This document shows positions 1 to 9,243 of a stretch of 64,000 nt of DNA, piece by piece; position 1 is the stretch's first letter, and each line of letters begins with the position of its first letter. The translations under genes were made by a program, and so were the position numbers. The notes below the pieces were generated by a model that did no database searches, had not been told where the DNA came from, and saw nothing but the letters and a program-made list of their open reading frames with translations. The DNA comes from an uncultured Eggerthellaceae bacterium. GTDB taxonomy: Bacteria > Actinomycetota > Coriobacteriia > Coriobacteriales > Eggerthellaceae. Where the stretch lies: NCBI GenBank assembly GCA_947565185.1, contig CANODU010000001.1, positions 62,001 to 126,000 of the forward strand, in the 5' to 3' direction.

Positions 1-1
1 A

Positions 2-583
2 GGGCGGCTCCATGGGTATGAGGGGTGGACGGCTCAAGAGGTGGCATTCCCCGTGTGGCTCATGCATGAGCTGGGCGTGCAGACGCTCATCGTCACGAAT
101 GCTGCTGGTGCCATCAACAAGACCTATCGGCCGGGGGATATCTGCCTCATGGCCGATCATATCAACTTCACGGGGCGCAATCCTGTAGCGGGTCTTGGCA
201 ATGAGACGCTCGGGCTGCGATTCTTCTCCATGAAGGATGCCTATGATCCATCTCTGCGTGCGGTGGCGAAGCAGTGCGCGCGGGAGGTGGATGTCTGCAT
301 GCATGAAGGCGTGTATCTGGGGCTTTTGGGCCCCAGCTTCGAGACGCCGTCTGAGATAGAGGCGTTTTCGCGGTGGGGTGCAGACACAGTGGCCATGTCG
401 GTGGTTGAAGAGGTCATCGCGGCGCGCTATGTGGGCATGCGCGTGCTGGGCATGTCGCTCATCACCAATATGGCTTGCGGCGTCTTCGCGGCGAACCCCG
501 ATGAGCGCGAGGTCTTCGACGTGGCCGCGCAGGCCGAATCTGGATTCATCGCATTGATGAGCAAGATTGTCCAGAGAATCTGA
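2..583 (+). CDS. Purine nucleoside phosphorylase, 5'-truncated
   Basis: Phosphorolysis of purine (deoxy)ribonucleosides to base plus (deoxy)ribose-1-phosphate in the cytoplasmic purine salvage pathway. The frame is open from base 2, giving GRLHGYEG just before the first available GTG at 41. This matches the GRxHxYEG phosphate/sugar-binding region of the trimeric PNP (family 2) class, so the true start lies left of the window and about 80 residues are missing. Further family signatures are TNAAGAIN, GPSFETPSEIEAF and the LITNMACG segment with the base-contacting Asn. The C-terminus is complete, ending at TGA 581-583. The next gene is more than 300 bp away behind its own leader, so this is the last gene of its unit. 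Confidence 0.93.
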   Translation, partial: GRLHGYEGWTAQEVAFPVWLMHELGVQTLIVTNAAGAINKTYRPGDICLMADHINFTGRNPVAGLGNETLGLRFFSMKDAYDPSLRAVAKQCAREVDVCMHEGVYLGLLGPSFETPSEIEAFSRWGADTVAMSVVEEVIAARYVGMRVLGMSLITNMACGVFAANPDEREVFDVAAQAESGFIALMSKIVQRI

Positions 584-594
584 GAGATAAAGCG

Positions 595-600
595 TATACT
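595..600 (+). promoter_or_regulatory. Probable -10 element of the ilvD leader transcript
   Basis: TATACT lies 12 bp after the PNP stop. No good -35 hexamer is visible at 17-18 bp spacing, so the call rests on the -10 match and on the long structured leader that follows. Transcription would start near 606-608. Confidence 0.4.
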
Positions 601-606
601 CCTGCG

Positions 607-899
607 CTACAAGTTCATATCCCGAAATGCGTTGAGGGGCTTGCGGCGGGGCGAACGTGATCTTGCAAGAGAGCCAGCGGTCGTGGAAGCTGGCGGTCAC
701 GCGAACCGATACCTCATCCCTGAGCAGTTCGGCCATGAACGCAGGGAATCCGACAGGCTTACCGCCGGGGTTTTCGTGCTAGTAGGGCCGGGCCGGTGAC
801 ACCGTCATATGTCAAGACCGCATGGGAGCTTCTCCCATGTTCGCCTGATGAGACATGCGCAGTCCCGATGCCTGACCGTACGGCATCGGGACTTTTTTG
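607..899 (+). promoter_or_regulatory. T-box-like leader of the ilv operon (atypical T-box sequence)
   Basis: The ~300-nt leader has T-box architecture. A basal stem pairs TGCGTT (628-633) with AACGCA (738-743) next to GA dinucleotides that could form a kink-turn. A second stem pairs CGTGA (656-660) with TCACG (697-701). A distal hairpin pairs GCCAGC (673-678) with GCTGGC (689-694), preceded by AAGAGA and with a GGTCGTGGAA loop like T-box Stem I apices. The segment 702-720 would be the specifier loop and offers CTC (713-715, Leu) or ATC (716-718, Ile). An attenuator hairpin follows. The canonical antiterminator motif (TGGN followed by ACCGCG) is not intact: the nearest matches are GGTGACACCG at 795-804 and CTTACCGCC near 758-766. 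Regulation by uncharged tRNA is inferred from architecture and gene context. Confidence 0.5.
861..898 (+). terminator. Intrinsic terminator / attenuator before ilvD
   Basis: A perfect 12-bp stem (861-872 with 882-893) and a 9-nt loop run directly into six T residues (893-898). The ilvD Shine-Dalgarno sequence starts only four bases later. A strong terminator inside a leader just before the first gene indicates transcription attenuation. Another perfect 8-bp hairpin (821-828 with 832-839) sits just upstream. Confidence 0.85.
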
Positions 900-915
900 T
901 TGGGAGAGGAGAGCC

Positions 916-2589
916 ATGCAGCTCAAGAGCGACCAGATCAAGTCAGGGGTTGCCCGCGCGCCGCACCGCAGCTTGCTGAAAGCGGACGGCGTGACGGGTG
1001 AGGAGATGAAGCGGCCCTTCATAGCCGTGTTCAACTCCCGCAATGACATCATCCCGGGGCATACGAACCTAGACAAGATAGCTGAGGCGGTGAAGGCCGG
1101 CATCTACATGGCCGGCGGCGTTCCCTTCGAGATATCCACCATCGGCGTATGCGATGGCATCGCCATGAACCATGAGGGGATGCACTATTCGCTCGTCTCT
1201 CGCGAGACCATCGCGGATTCGCTGGAGATCGCCATGCAGGGACATGCCTTCGACGGCGTCGTCTGCATTCCGAACTGCGACAAGGTGGTGCCGGGCATGC
1301 TCATCGGCGCGCTGCGCGTGAATGCGCCCACCGTGTTCGTCTCGGGTGGCCCCATGCTGGCTGGCAAGCAGAAGGGCGGGTGCGGCCCCACCACGGATCT
1401 GAACACCCTCTTCGACGGAGCGGCATCGGTCATGAATGGCACCATGACCGAAGAGGAGCTGGCCTACTATGAGGACACGGCGTGCCCCACGTGCGGCAGC
1501 TGCTCAGGCCTGTTCACCGCCAATTCCATGAATTGCCTCTGCGAAGCGCTCGGCATCGCGCTTCCCGGCAACGGCACCATCCCCGCAGTCTATGCGGAGC
1601 GCATCCGATTGGCCAAGCATGCGGGCATGAAGATCATGGAGCTCGTCCAAAAGGACATCAAGATCCGCGACATCATCTCTCAGGCGGCCATCCATAACGC
1701 CATGGAATGCGACATGGCCTTCGGTGGCTCCACGAACACGGTGCTGCACCTCACCGCCATCGCGCGTGCGGCGGGGCACCCCATCACGATGGAGGATTGG
1801 GACGCCGCCAGCGCTCGCACGCCGCATCTGGTGAAGCTGCAGCCTTCAGGTCCCCGTCCGCTTTCGGACCTCTATGAGGTAGGGGGCGTTCCCGTGGTCA
1901 TGCATGAGCTGGCTGAGCTGGGTCTTTTGGATATGACGGCCCGCACATGCATGGGCAGCATGGAAGAGTACCTCAAGCAGTGCACGCAGCCGGCTGACGG
2001 GGAAGTGTGCCGTACCCATGACGACCCGTATTCAGCCCAAGGGGCGCTCAAGGTGCTGCACGGCAACATCGCGCCGAACGGCGCCATCGTGAAGAAGTCC
2101 GCCGTGGATCCGGCCATGCTCACGCATACCGGTCCTGCGCGCACCTTCGACAGCGAAGAGGAGGCCTGTGCCGCCATCAATGCGGGCAGCATCCACCCAG
2201 GGGATGTCATCGTGATCCGCTACGAAGGACCCAAGGGCGGCCCTGGCATGCGCGAGATGCTCACGCCCACCTCATCCATCGTGGGCATGGGGCTCTCATC
2301 CAGCGTTGCGCTCATCACCGATGGGCGCTTCTCGGGAGCCACGAAGGGACCGGCCGTGGGCCATGTGAGCCCTGAGGCTGCCGCTGGTGGCCCTATCGCG
2401 CTCATCCGCGAAGGGGATTCGATCACCGTGGACATCGAGGGAGGAGCGCTTCAGCTCAATATCTCCGATGAGGAGATCGAGCGTCGTCGCGCTGCCTTCC
2501 AGGCGCCAGCACCCAAGCATGACCATGGCGTCCTGGCGAAGTACGCGCGCATGGTGTCTTCAGCTGATGAGGGGGCGTATGTCTCATGA
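916..2589 (+). CDS. ilvD: Dihydroxy-acid dehydratase
   Basis: Dehydrates 2,3-dihydroxy-isovalerate and 2,3-dihydroxy-3-methylvalerate to the 2-keto acids, the third common step of valine, leucine and isoleucine synthesis. The 557-aa product has the usual family length. The iron-sulfur and active-site motifs are visible: GVCDG (C79), CDKVVPGM (C121), [11 protein letters not shown] (C190, C193, C196), and the C-terminal [10 protein letters not shown] and DGRFSG segments. ATG 916 is chosen over the upstream in-frame GTG at 796 because GGAGAGGAG lies just before it and because 796 lies inside the attenuator leader. Its stop overlaps the ilvB start (ATGA), so ilvD and ilvB are translationally coupled. 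Confidence 0.97.
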   Translation: MQLKSDQIKSGVARAPHRSLLKADGVTGEEMKRPFIAVFNSRNDIIPGHTNLDKIAEAVKAGIYMAGGVPFEISTIGVCDGIAMNHEGMHYSLVSRETIADSLEIAMQGHAFDGVVCIPNCDKVVPGMLIGALRVNAPTVFVSGGPMLAGKQKGGCGPTTDLNTLFDGAASVMNGTMTEEELAYYEDTACPTCGSCSGLFTANSMNCLCEALGIALPGNGTIPAVYAERIRLAKHAGMKIMELVQKDIKIRDIISQAAIHNAMECDMAFGGSTNTVLHLTAIARAAGHPITMEDWDAASARTPHLVKLQPSGPRPLSDLYEVGGVPVVMHELAELGLLDMTARTCMGSMEEYLKQCTQPADGEVCRTHDDPYSAQGALKVLHGNIAPNGAIVKKSAVDPAMLTHTGPARTFDSEEEACAAINAGSIHPGDVIVIRYEGPKGGPGMREMLTPTSSIVGMGLSSSVALITDGRFSGATKGPAVGHVSPEAAAGGPIALIREGDSITVDIEGGALQLNISDEEIERRRAAFQAPAPKHDHGVLAKYARMVSSADEGAYVS

Positions 2590-4574
2590 CGGATAAGATC
2601 TCAAGCGCCAACGATGCCTTCAAGAGTCCGGCGAAGCGCACGGCCACATCCGTGGGCGCGCCGCGCGGAGGCGGCTCTCGAACCGAGAAGCAGGGCAAGC
2701 GCATGCTGGGTGCTGAGGCTGTGGTGGCATCGCTTGAGGCTGAAGGGGTGGACACCGTCTTCGGCTATCCCGGGGGCCAGGCCATCAAGATATACGACGC
2801 GCTCTATGATTCGCATCAGCTGAAGCATGTGCTCGCGCGCCATGAGCAGGGTGCGGTCCATATGGCCGATGGCTACGCGCGCTCTACGGGACGTCCTGGC
2901 GTCGCTATCGTCACCAGCGGTCCCGGTGCTACGAACACGGTCACGGGCATCGCCACCGCCTATATGGATTCGGTTCCGCTCGTCGTCATCACAGGCCAGG
3001 TGCCGCGTGCTGTCATCGGCACGGATTCCTTCCAGGAATCTGACATCGTGGGCATCACCATGCCCGTCGTGAAGCATTCGTTCTTGCTGCAATCAACCGA
3101 CGAGCTCACCTCCACCTTCCGCGAGGCATTCCATATCGCCACCACAGGACGCCCGGGACCCGTCCTCATCGACATCCCGTCAGATATCGCGGGGTCTGAG
3201 ATGGTGTTCGAATACCCGGACGAGGTGAACATCCCCTCGTACAAGCCCACCTATCGTGGCAATGCCAAGCAGATCAGAGCCGCCTGCCGTCTCATCGAAG
3301 ACGCGCGGCGCCCCTTGCTCTATGTGGGTGGCGGCTGCGTCATCTCCGATGCATCTGCCGAGGTCATCCGCTTGGCGAACATGATGCAGATCCCGGTGGT
3401 CACCACGCTCATGGGCAAGGGTGCCTACCCCATATCCGATCCGCTCAACCTAGGGCCGGTGGGGATGCATGGCGCGAAGTATTCGAATCTGGCCATGACC
3501 GAAGCGGACCTGATCATCGCCTGCGGTGCGCGCTTCTCCGATCGCGTGACGGGCAGGCCGGATAAGTTCGCGCCGAACGCGAAGGTGATCCATATCGACA
3601 TCGACCCGGCTGAGATCGGCAAGATCCGCGAAGCGCAGGTCCCCATCGTGGGAGACTTGAAGGGCGTGCTGCAAGGGCTCATCTCCCAGTTGGAGAAGGA
3701 TGGGGCGTCTCCGCGCACCGAAGCGTGGCTGGCTGAGATCAACCAATGGCGCGATCGCTATCCCATCTATCATGCCGGCCTCAAAGACGATGAGAGCCAG
3801 ATCGTGCCAGAGCGCGTGATGATAGAGCTCTCGCGCCAGCTGGACCCCGATGCATCCATCGTGGTCACGGAGGTGGGCCAGCATCAGATGTGGGCGCATC
3901 AGTTCATCGACCGCGAACGCGTGCGCACGTTCCTCTCCAGCGGCGGACTTGGCACCATGGGCTTCGGCTTTCCTGCGGCTATCGGCGCTGCCATTGCGAA
4001 TCCGGAGGCGCAGGTGGTCTGCATCGCGGGCGATGGCTCGTTCCAGATGAATTCGCAGGAGATGGCCACTGCAGCCATCAATGGCGTTCCCGTGAAGGTG
4101 CTCATCATGGATAACCGCTGCTTGGGAATGGTCCATCAGTGGCAGAAGCTGTTCTATAAGGAGCGCTATTCCGAGACGCTCTTGGAGCCCAACCCTGATT
4201 TCGTGAAGCTCGCGCAGGCCTACGCGTGGGAAGGAAGGCGCATCACTCGCCCTGAGGAGGTGGCGGATGCCATAGCGGAGATGCTCGCGAGCCCAAAGCC
4301 ATACCTTTTGGATGTGGCCATCTCGCGCGATCAGAACGTCTATCCCATGGTGGCTCCGGGTTCTGCTCTGGATGATGTCATGGGCGCCATCGACGTTGCC
4401 GTGGGAGCTGTGCGCACGGACATGCCCGCTCCCTCTCAGGCCGCATCGCCCAAGAAGTCGCCATGCGCCACCATCGACGAGCAATTCGGCGGCCGTTGGG
4501 AGGCAGAGCCGGGAGATACGGCAGAGCGCTTGTCCTTGGAGGATTTCGAAGCCGAGAAGGGGGGCAGCAGATGA
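2586..4574 (+). CDS. ilvB: Acetolactate synthase, large (catalytic) subunit
   Basis: ThDP- and FAD-dependent condensation of pyruvate with pyruvate or 2-ketobutyrate, the first common branched-chain step; pairs with IlvN. The 662-aa protein has the N-terminal PYR domain ([16 protein letters not shown], catalytic Glu in [16 protein letters not shown]), a central FAD domain, and the ThDP/Mg2+ motif [15 protein letters not shown] followed by the MDNRCLG loop. About 37 residues precede the usual N-terminus, and about 60 residues rich in Pro, Ser and acidic residues follow the catalytic core; both tails are longer than in typical homologues. ATG 2586 is supported by the 4-bp overlap with ilvD. A later ATG at 2703 would remove most of the N-terminal extension and cannot be excluded. 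Confidence 0.96.
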   Translation: MTDKISSANDAFKSPAKRTATSVGAPRGGGSRTEKQGKRMLGAEAVVASLEAEGVDTVFGYPGGQAIKIYDALYDSHQLKHVLARHEQGAVHMADGYARSTGRPGVAIVTSGPGATNTVTGIATAYMDSVPLVVITGQVPRAVIGTDSFQESDIVGITMPVVKHSFLLQSTDELTSTFREAFHIATTGRPGPVLIDIPSDIAGSEMVFEYPDEVNIPSYKPTYRGNAKQIRAACRLIEDARRPLLYVGGGCVISDASAEVIRLANMMQIPVVTTLMGKGAYPISDPLNLGPVGMHGAKYSNLAMTEADLIIACGARFSDRVTGRPDKFAPNAKVIHIDIDPAEIGKIREAQVPIVGDLKGVLQGLISQLEKDGASPRTEAWLAEINQWRDRYPIYHAGLKDDESQIVPERVMIELSRQLDPDASIVVTEVGQHQMWAHQFIDRERVRTFLSSGGLGTMGFGFPAAIGAAIANPEAQVVCIAGDGSFQMNSQEMATAAINGVPVKVLIMDNRCLGMVHQWQKLFYKERYSETLLEPNPDFVKLAQAYAWEGRRITRPEEVADAIAEMLASPKPYLLDVAISRDQNVYPMVAPGSALDDVMGAIDVAVGAVRTDMPAPSQAASPKKSPCATIDEQFGGRWEAEPGDTAERLSLEDFEAEKGGSR

Positions 4575-5053
4575 AGCATGTGCTCTCAGTGCTTGTCGAG
4601 AACAAGCCCGGTGTGCTCTCGCGCGTGACAGGCTTGGTCTCGCGGCGCGGATTCAACATAGAGTCGCTTTCCGTGGGGCCGGTGGAAGACCCCACCATGT
4701 CGCGCGTGACCGCGGTGGTGGATGCGGATGATGTGGCCTATGAGCAGATCACCAAGCAGCTGCATAAGCTGATCAGCGTCCACAAGATCACGGACCTCAC
4801 CGATGATGGCGCCATCGAGCGCGAGCTCGTGCTCTTCAAGGTGAATGCGGCTCCTGAGAGGCGCAACGAGATCATCGAGATATCGAATATCTTCCGTGCG
4901 AAGATCGTGGATGTGGGACGCAATTCGCTCACCATCGAAGCGACGGGAGACGCCTCCAAGCTCAAAGGCCTCGAAGACCTCTTCCGGGCTTACGGCATCA
5001 AGGAGATCGTCCGTACGGGCAAGATCGCCATGTCGCGCAATGCGAAGGATTGA
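4571..5053 (+). CDS. ilvN: Acetolactate synthase, small (regulatory) subunit
   Basis: Regulatory partner of IlvB that confers valine feedback inhibition and raises activity. The 160-aa product begins [18 protein letters not shown], the classical ACT domain start, followed by GFNIESLSVG and a second ACT-like C-terminal half; the length is typical for bacterial IlvN/IlvH. ATG 4571 overlaps the ilvB stop by 4 bp with GGGGGGCAGCAG just upstream. The longer open frame from 4463 lies inside ilvB and is ignored. A 105-bp gap precedes ilvC. Confidence 0.96.
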   Translation: MKHVLSVLVENKPGVLSRVTGLVSRRGFNIESLSVGPVEDPTMSRVTAVVDADDVAYEQITKQLHKLISVHKITDLTDDGAIERELVLFKVNAAPERRNEIIEISNIFRAKIVDVGRNSLTIEATGDASKLKGLEDLFRAYGIKEIVRTGKIAMSRNAKD

Positions 5054-5158
5054 GAGCGTGGCCTCACGGGCATCGAAAACAATCAGGATGCGCGGTGCGC
5101 ATGCCTGTCGCTAGGATAGAATCTGCAAGCTGAACGCAAGAGGAAAGGAAGTCGAACC

Positions 5159-6151
5159 ATGGCAGTCACCATCTACTACGAAGAGGATGCGAATCCGCAG
5201 ATCATCAAGGACAAGAAGATCGCGGTCATCGGATACGGGAGCCAGGGTCACGCCCATGCGCTGAACCTCATGGATTCCGGATGCGATGTGCGCGTTGGCT
5301 TGCGTGCCGGGTCCAAGTCCATCCAGACAGCCGAAGAGGCGGGGCTCAAAGTGGTGGACATGGCCACTGCTGCTGAGGAAGCGGATCTCATCATGATCCT
5401 GGTCCCTGATGAGCTGCAGCCAGAGGTGTATGAGGAGTATGTGGCTCCGCATCTGAAGGCAGGGGATACGCTGGCCTTCGCCCATGGCTTCAACATCCAC
5501 TACGGCTACATCACCCCTCCTGAGGACGTGAACGTCATCATGTGCGCGCCGAAGGGCCCCGGCCACATCGTGCGCCGTCAGTACACCGAAGGCTCCGGCG
5601 TGCCGGATCTGATCTGCGTGCAGCAGGACGCCACGGGGGATGCGTGGGATATCGCGCTCTCTTACGCATGGGGCGTGGGTGGCACGCGCGCTGGCGTCAT
5701 CAAGGCCACGTTCGCCCAGGAGACCGAAGAGGACCTCTTCGGCGAGCAGGCCGTGCTCTGCGGTGGTTTGGTGGAGCTCGTCAAGGCAGGCTTCGAGACG
5801 CTGGTGGATGCGGGCTATCCGCCTGAGCTGGCGTATTTCGAGTGCTATCACGAGATGAAGATGATCGTGGATCTGATGTATGAGAGCGGCATCCACTTCA
5901 TGAACTACTCCATCTCCAACACGGCAGAGTATGGCGAATACTATGCAGGTCCCCAGGTCATCAACGAACAGTCGCGCGAGGCCATGAAGAAGATCTTGGC
6001 TCGCATCCAGGATGGCAGCTTCGCGAAGGAGTTCGTGGAGGATTGCAAGAATGGGCACAAGTGGCTCATCGAGCAGCGCGAGGCCATCAATGACCACGAG
6101 ATAGAGAAGACCGGCGAGAAGATCCGCGGCATGTTCTCCTGGATCTCCTAA
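5159..6151 (+). CDS. ilvC: Ketol-acid reductoisomerase
   Basis: Isomerises and reduces 2-acetolactate or 2-aceto-2-hydroxybutyrate to the dihydroxy acids, Mg2+- and NAD(P)H-dependent. The 330-aa protein is the short class I form. The Rossmann motif [13 protein letters not shown], the cofactor-selecting loop around VGLRAGSKS, the [11 protein letters not shown] segment, and the metal/substrate residues in [10 protein letters not shown] and [13 protein letters not shown] are visible. The start follows AGGAAAGGA. The 105-bp gap after ilvN shows no terminator, so it is probably the last gene of the ilvDBNC operon, which ends at the hairpin downstream. Confidence 0.97.
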   Translation: MAVTIYYEEDANPQIIKDKKIAVIGYGSQGHAHALNLMDSGCDVRVGLRAGSKSIQTAEEAGLKVVDMATAAEEADLIMILVPDELQPEVYEEYVAPHLKAGDTLAFAHGFNIHYGYITPPEDVNVIMCAPKGPGHIVRRQYTEGSGVPDLICVQQDATGDAWDIALSYAWGVGGTRAGVIKATFAQETEEDLFGEQAVLCGGLVELVKAGFETLVDAGYPPELAYFECYHEMKMIVDLMYESGIHFMNYSISNTAEYGEYYAGPQVINEQSREAMKKILARIQDGSFAKEFVEDCKNGHKWLIEQREAINDHEIEKTGEKIRGMFSWIS

Positions 6152-6188
6152 GGGATCCTCCCCTGAGATGCGGGTGGGGATGTTCTTC

Positions 6189-6227
6189 GCAGATGCGCAT
6201 GGAATCCCATGCGCATCTGCTCTTGTT
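6189..6227 (+). terminator. Intrinsic terminator after ilvC
   Basis: A perfect inverted repeat (GCAGATGCGCATGG, spacer AAT, then its complement) covers 6189-6220 and is followed by TCTTGTT. It ends the ilv operon and separates it from the convergent aldehyde dehydrogenase gene. Its core is nearly identical to the hairpin at 9179-9205 (see findings). Confidence 0.8.
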
Positions 6228-6289
6228 GGGGCGCGGCATCAAGAGCGGATGCGCTCATGCGGTGGGTATCCCGTCTTGATGCTCCTTCT

Positions 6290-7747
6290 CTATCGAGGCA
6301 TGAAGAGCTTCAAGAGATCCATCTTCAAAGCATCGAAGGGTGGATCGCGGATGCCCATCTCCACCAGCGTGGATTTCTTCATGGTGGACTTGTAATGGGT
6401 GAATGCGTCGAATCCCACCTTGCCATGATAGGCGCCTATGCCAGAGTTCTGCACGCCGCCGAACCCCATCCGGTTGCTGCTGGCGTGGATGACCACATCA
6501 TTGATGGTAGCGCCACCGCTTGGTACAGCATCCAACAGGCGCTTTTGGAAAGCACGGCTCTCTGAGAATATGTAGCATGCCAGAGGATGCTTGATAGAGC
6601 GCTGCACGGCCAGCGCATCCTCCAGGCGCTTCCAGGTGATGACGGGCAGCACCGGTCCGAATATCTCTCGGCTCATCAGCGGATCGTCGATGTCCACACC
6701 CGTGACGATGGTGGGCTCTATCTGGAGCGTCTCTTCGTTGCGTCCTCCGCCGAAGGCGATGCGCGTGCCGGGCGGCCGCTCATCTATGAGGCTGCATACC
6801 ATGTCGAAATGCTTCTTGTTGATCATGTGCGGATAATCTGGACTGGCAAGGGGGTCGCTTCCGTAATAGCGCTGTATCCAGTGCGCCATCTCTGAAACGA
6901 AGGCATCCGCGACGTACTCATGCACGAGCGCGTAATCCGGGCCTACGCACGTCTGCCCTGCGTTGAGGCATTTGCCCCAAGCTATGCGCTGTCCCGCTCG
7001 ACGGATGTTCGCATCCTTGTCGATGAAGACGGGGCTCTTGCCCCCGAGCTCTAACGTCACGCTGGTCAAGCTCTGCGCTGCATGGGCCATGATGAGCTTG
7101 CCCACGCGCGGGCTTCCCGTGAACATGATCTTGTCGAATTGCACTTCGAGCAGCCAATCATTCATGGCGTCTGACCCCTGCCAGCAGAAGACGAAGCGCG
7201 GGTCGAATACCTCTTCGCACATATGGCGTATGAAGGCAGAGGTGGCGGGGGACGTCTTGGAGGGCTTGATGGCAACGCAGTTGCCAGCTCCGATAGCGTC
7301 CACGAGCGGCACGAGCGTGAGCTGTAAGGGATAGTTCCATGGCGAGAGCACAGCGGCAACGCCGAAGGGATACGGATAGACGGTGGAGGTAGTGGGGAAA
7401 TGCGCGAGGGATGTGGGCACGCGGCGGGGCTTTGCCCATTGCGGCAGCTTCTTCAGATAGAGCCTGAGCTCATCGTAGACCAAACCCAATTCGGTGGCGT
7501 ATCCCTCGAAGGCCGATTTGCCCAGATCCTGGTGGAGCGCTTCGAGCGCTGCGTCCTCATGGCTGCGCAGATAGGCTTGGAGCTGCTTGAGCTGGGATAT
7601 GCGGAATGGGACGGAGAGCGTCGCGCCCGTTTGGAAGAACTCCTCCATGTTGTTGATCTGATCCTGCACATCGGCTGCAGAGCAGGCCACGCCATAGCTT
7701 CGCTCATGTTCGGTCGAGGTATTCGCAGACGCTGATGTCGTATCCAT
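6290..7747 (-). CDS. NAD(P)-dependent aldehyde dehydrogenase (class 3-like)
   Basis: Oxidation of aldehydes to carboxylic acids; the substrate cannot be told from sequence. The 485-aa protein has the catalytic Glu motif LELGGKSPVFIDKDAN, the nucleophile Cys in NAGQTCVGPDY, the Asn of SPWNYPLQL and the SGREIFGP-like segment MSREIFGPVLPV. These order it with the fatty-aldehyde/class 3 dehydrogenases that lack a long N-terminal domain. ATG 7747 is chosen because AGGAAAGG lies about 8 nt before it. The frame stays open to 7885 but that part overlaps the upstream dehydrogenase gene. It is probably co-transcribed with the short-chain dehydrogenase, 41 bp upstream. Confidence 0.9.
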   Translation of the reverse strand: MDTTSASANTSTEHERSYGVACSAADVQDQINNMEEFFQTGATLSVPFRISQLKQLQAYLRSHEDAALEALHQDLGKSAFEGYATELGLVYDELRLYLKKLPQWAKPRRVPTSLAHFPTTSTVYPYPFGVAAVLSPWNYPLQLTLVPLVDAIGAGNCVAIKPSKTSPATSAFIRHMCEEVFDPRFVFCWQGSDAMNDWLLEVQFDKIMFTGSPRVGKLIMAHAAQSLTSVTLELGGKSPVFIDKDANIRRAGQRIAWGKCLNAGQTCVGPDYALVHEYVADAFVSEMAHWIQRYYGSDPLASPDYPHMINKKHFDMVCSLIDERPPGTRIAFGGGRNEETLQIEPTIVTGVDIDDPLMSREIFGPVLPVITWKRLEDALAVQRSIKHPLACYIFSESRAFQKRLLDAVPSGGATINDVVIHASSNRMGFGGVQNSGIGAYHGKVGFDAFTHYKSTMKKSTLVEMGIRDPPFDALKMDLLKLFMPR

Positions 7748-7788
7748 GCCCATCCCTTTCCTGATCCCTTCCGCATCCATTCCTGAAC

Positions 7789-8604
7789 CTACAAGCGTCG
7801 GATGATATTCCAGCCTGCCATGGTGATGCAGTTCGGGATCACCTTTCCGATGAGGCGAAGCGCCGCAGACTGAAGAGAGGCGCATGAGACTGCCAGGTGC
7901 GCCTTGTTGGCCGCAAGCGCTGCGCGCACCACGTGTGCGGGCGTTTGAGCGCCGAAGAGGTGATGCACATCATGGCCACCCTTGGACGCGCGCGCCACCT
8001 TTTCGAATCCGGTCTTCACCCATGTGGGGCAGAGCGCCGTGACGGTGATGCCCGTACCATGCAGCTCCCATCGCAGGGCGCGGGTATAGCGCAGGACGAA
8101 AGCCTTGGATGCGGCATAGACGTTCATATGCGGAAGCGGCACGAAAGCAGCCGCTGAGGCCACCTGGATGATGCGCGCGCCATCTTCCATGAAGGGAAGG
8201 CAGGTGTGCGTCATGTCCACCAAGCCGCGACAATTGAGGTCGATCATGGAATCCACCGCCTCATCGGAGATGGTCTGCCAGTCGCCGAACTTCCCGAACC
8301 CGGCTGCATTCACCAAGAAGGTGACCTTGACGGATGCATCATCTAAGAGCTTGCCGATGCGCGCGATATCGTCGCGCACGGTAAGATCTGCCGCCACGGG
8401 CCGAGCAGGCGTCGTGAGCTTTGCCGCCACCGCCTGTAGCGCCGATTCGTTGCGCGCTACGAGCCAAAGCTCATCGGCTGCTTGCATGGAATCTATCTGG
8501 ATGGCGAACTCTTCGCCCAATCCTGACGAAGCGCCCGTGATGATAGCGACGCGCTTTGGAAGCGCAGAGGCCGTCTCTGTGTCGTGTGATCGCTTGCTGT
8601 CCAT
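7789..8604 (-). CDS. Short-chain dehydrogenase/reductase
   Basis: A classical SDR of 271 aa. It has the NAD(P)-binding glycine motif TGASSGLG near residue 23, the NAAGFG structural motif, catalytic Ser in QVASAAAFV and the YxxxK pair in NVYAASKAFVLRY. After the Rossmann domain comes a C-terminal tail of about 70 residues. The start has AAGGAGAG at good spacing. It lies between an unrecognised gene and an aldehyde dehydrogenase on the same strand with small gaps, so the three may form one unit converting an alcohol or ketone and an aldehyde. The substrate is unknown. Confidence 0.88.
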   Translation of the reverse strand: MDSKRSHDTETASALPKRVAIITGASSGLGEEFAIQIDSMQAADELWLVARNESALQAVAAKLTTPARPVAADLTVRDDIARIGKLLDDASVKVTFLVNAAGFGKFGDWQTISDEAVDSMIDLNCRGLVDMTHTCLPFMEDGARIIQVASAAAFVPLPHMNVYAASKAFVLRYTRALRWELHGTGITVTALCPTWVKTGFEKVARASKGGHDVHHLFGAQTPAHVVRAALAANKAHLAVSCASLQSAALRLIGKVIPNCITMAGWNIIRRL

Positions 8605-8629
8605 GAGCTCTCCTTCTCGTTACCGGATG

Positions 8630-9067
8630 TCAAGCCAGGCGCCCGACCTTCACATCGAGAGCAGCCAGCGCGTCAAGGTCCGCCTCCGCGCACCCTTTCG
8701 CGCGAGCGGCTTGCAGAGCATCGAATCCCCGCATGTCCATGGCCTCCGCTGCGGCGGCAGCATAATCTCGCTTATGCGCGTCATTGAGCGCTTTCCACGG
8801 GATGTTCGCAAACCAGCTTGCCACATCATTATCAAGGGGGATCTTGCCTTGCAAGAGCAGGGCGGCGATGACGGGATAGCCTGCATAGCCTTGCCAATAG
8901 GTCGCATTGTCATTGGAGCGATACGTGCCATCAGACCAGTCAACGCGGTAGGTCTTCGTGCCATCCGATGAGGTGACGTCAAGATGCTCTGGGGCAAGGT
9001 CGAATCGCTCATCGGCAAGGACGCTGTACGCCTCATAGATCTTCTCTAGCGGTGGTAGCTTCTCCAT
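8630..9067 (-). CDS. Protein of unknown function, 145 aa
   Basis: I do not recognise this family. The frame is supported by a strong GAGGAGG ribosome binding site before ATG 9067 and by its place 25 bp upstream of the SDR gene on the same strand. No signal peptide or membrane segment is visible. The sequence is soluble-looking and rich in aromatic residues in the middle (YWQGYAGYPVIAALLLQGKI, ASWFANIPWKALND). The C-terminus is Ala/Asp-rich and helical. It is more probably a small cytosolic protein than an enzyme of the oxidoreductase set beside it. Confidence 0.72.
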   Translation of the reverse strand: MEKLPPLEKIYEAYSVLADERFDLAPEHLDVTSSDGTKTYRVDWSDGTYRSNDNATYWQGYAGYPVIAALLLQGKIPLDNDVASWFANIPWKALNDAHKRDYAAAAAEAMDMRGFDALQAARAKGCAEADLDALAALDVKVGRLA

Positions 9068-9170
9068 GATGCCTCCTCACGCGTTCGTCTTCTAGACCCT
9101 ATCAGAGCGAACAGGCGCTCATGAGCGCAGCTGGCCTCATGCAAGCGAGCCGTTACGATGCGCATCCCGA

Positions 9171-9206
9171 TAAAAAAGGATGCGCATGGAATTCGCATGC
9201 GCATCG
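9171..9206 (-). terminator. Intrinsic terminator of the LuxR-type gene
   Basis: A 10-bp perfect stem (9179-9188 with 9196-9205) is flanked on its left by six A residues (9172-9177), which read as a U-run on the minus strand. It lies 38 bp beyond the stop of the minus-strand regulator gene. The stem sequence is shared with the terminator at 6189. Confidence 0.75.
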
Positions 9207-9243
9207 AGGGAGTAACGTCGCATGAGCGCGCCGGTTGGGAGCT

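Noticed and set aside
3450-4484. 344-aa open frame antisense to ilvB
   Set aside because: High-GC shadow of ilvB: no ribosome binding site, no recognisable domain, His/Arg/Asp-rich composition typical of antisense frames.
7748-7885. N-terminal extension of the aldehyde dehydrogenase
   Set aside because: Overlaps the end of the upstream SDR gene, has no Shine-Dalgarno, and the extra residues do not belong to the family.
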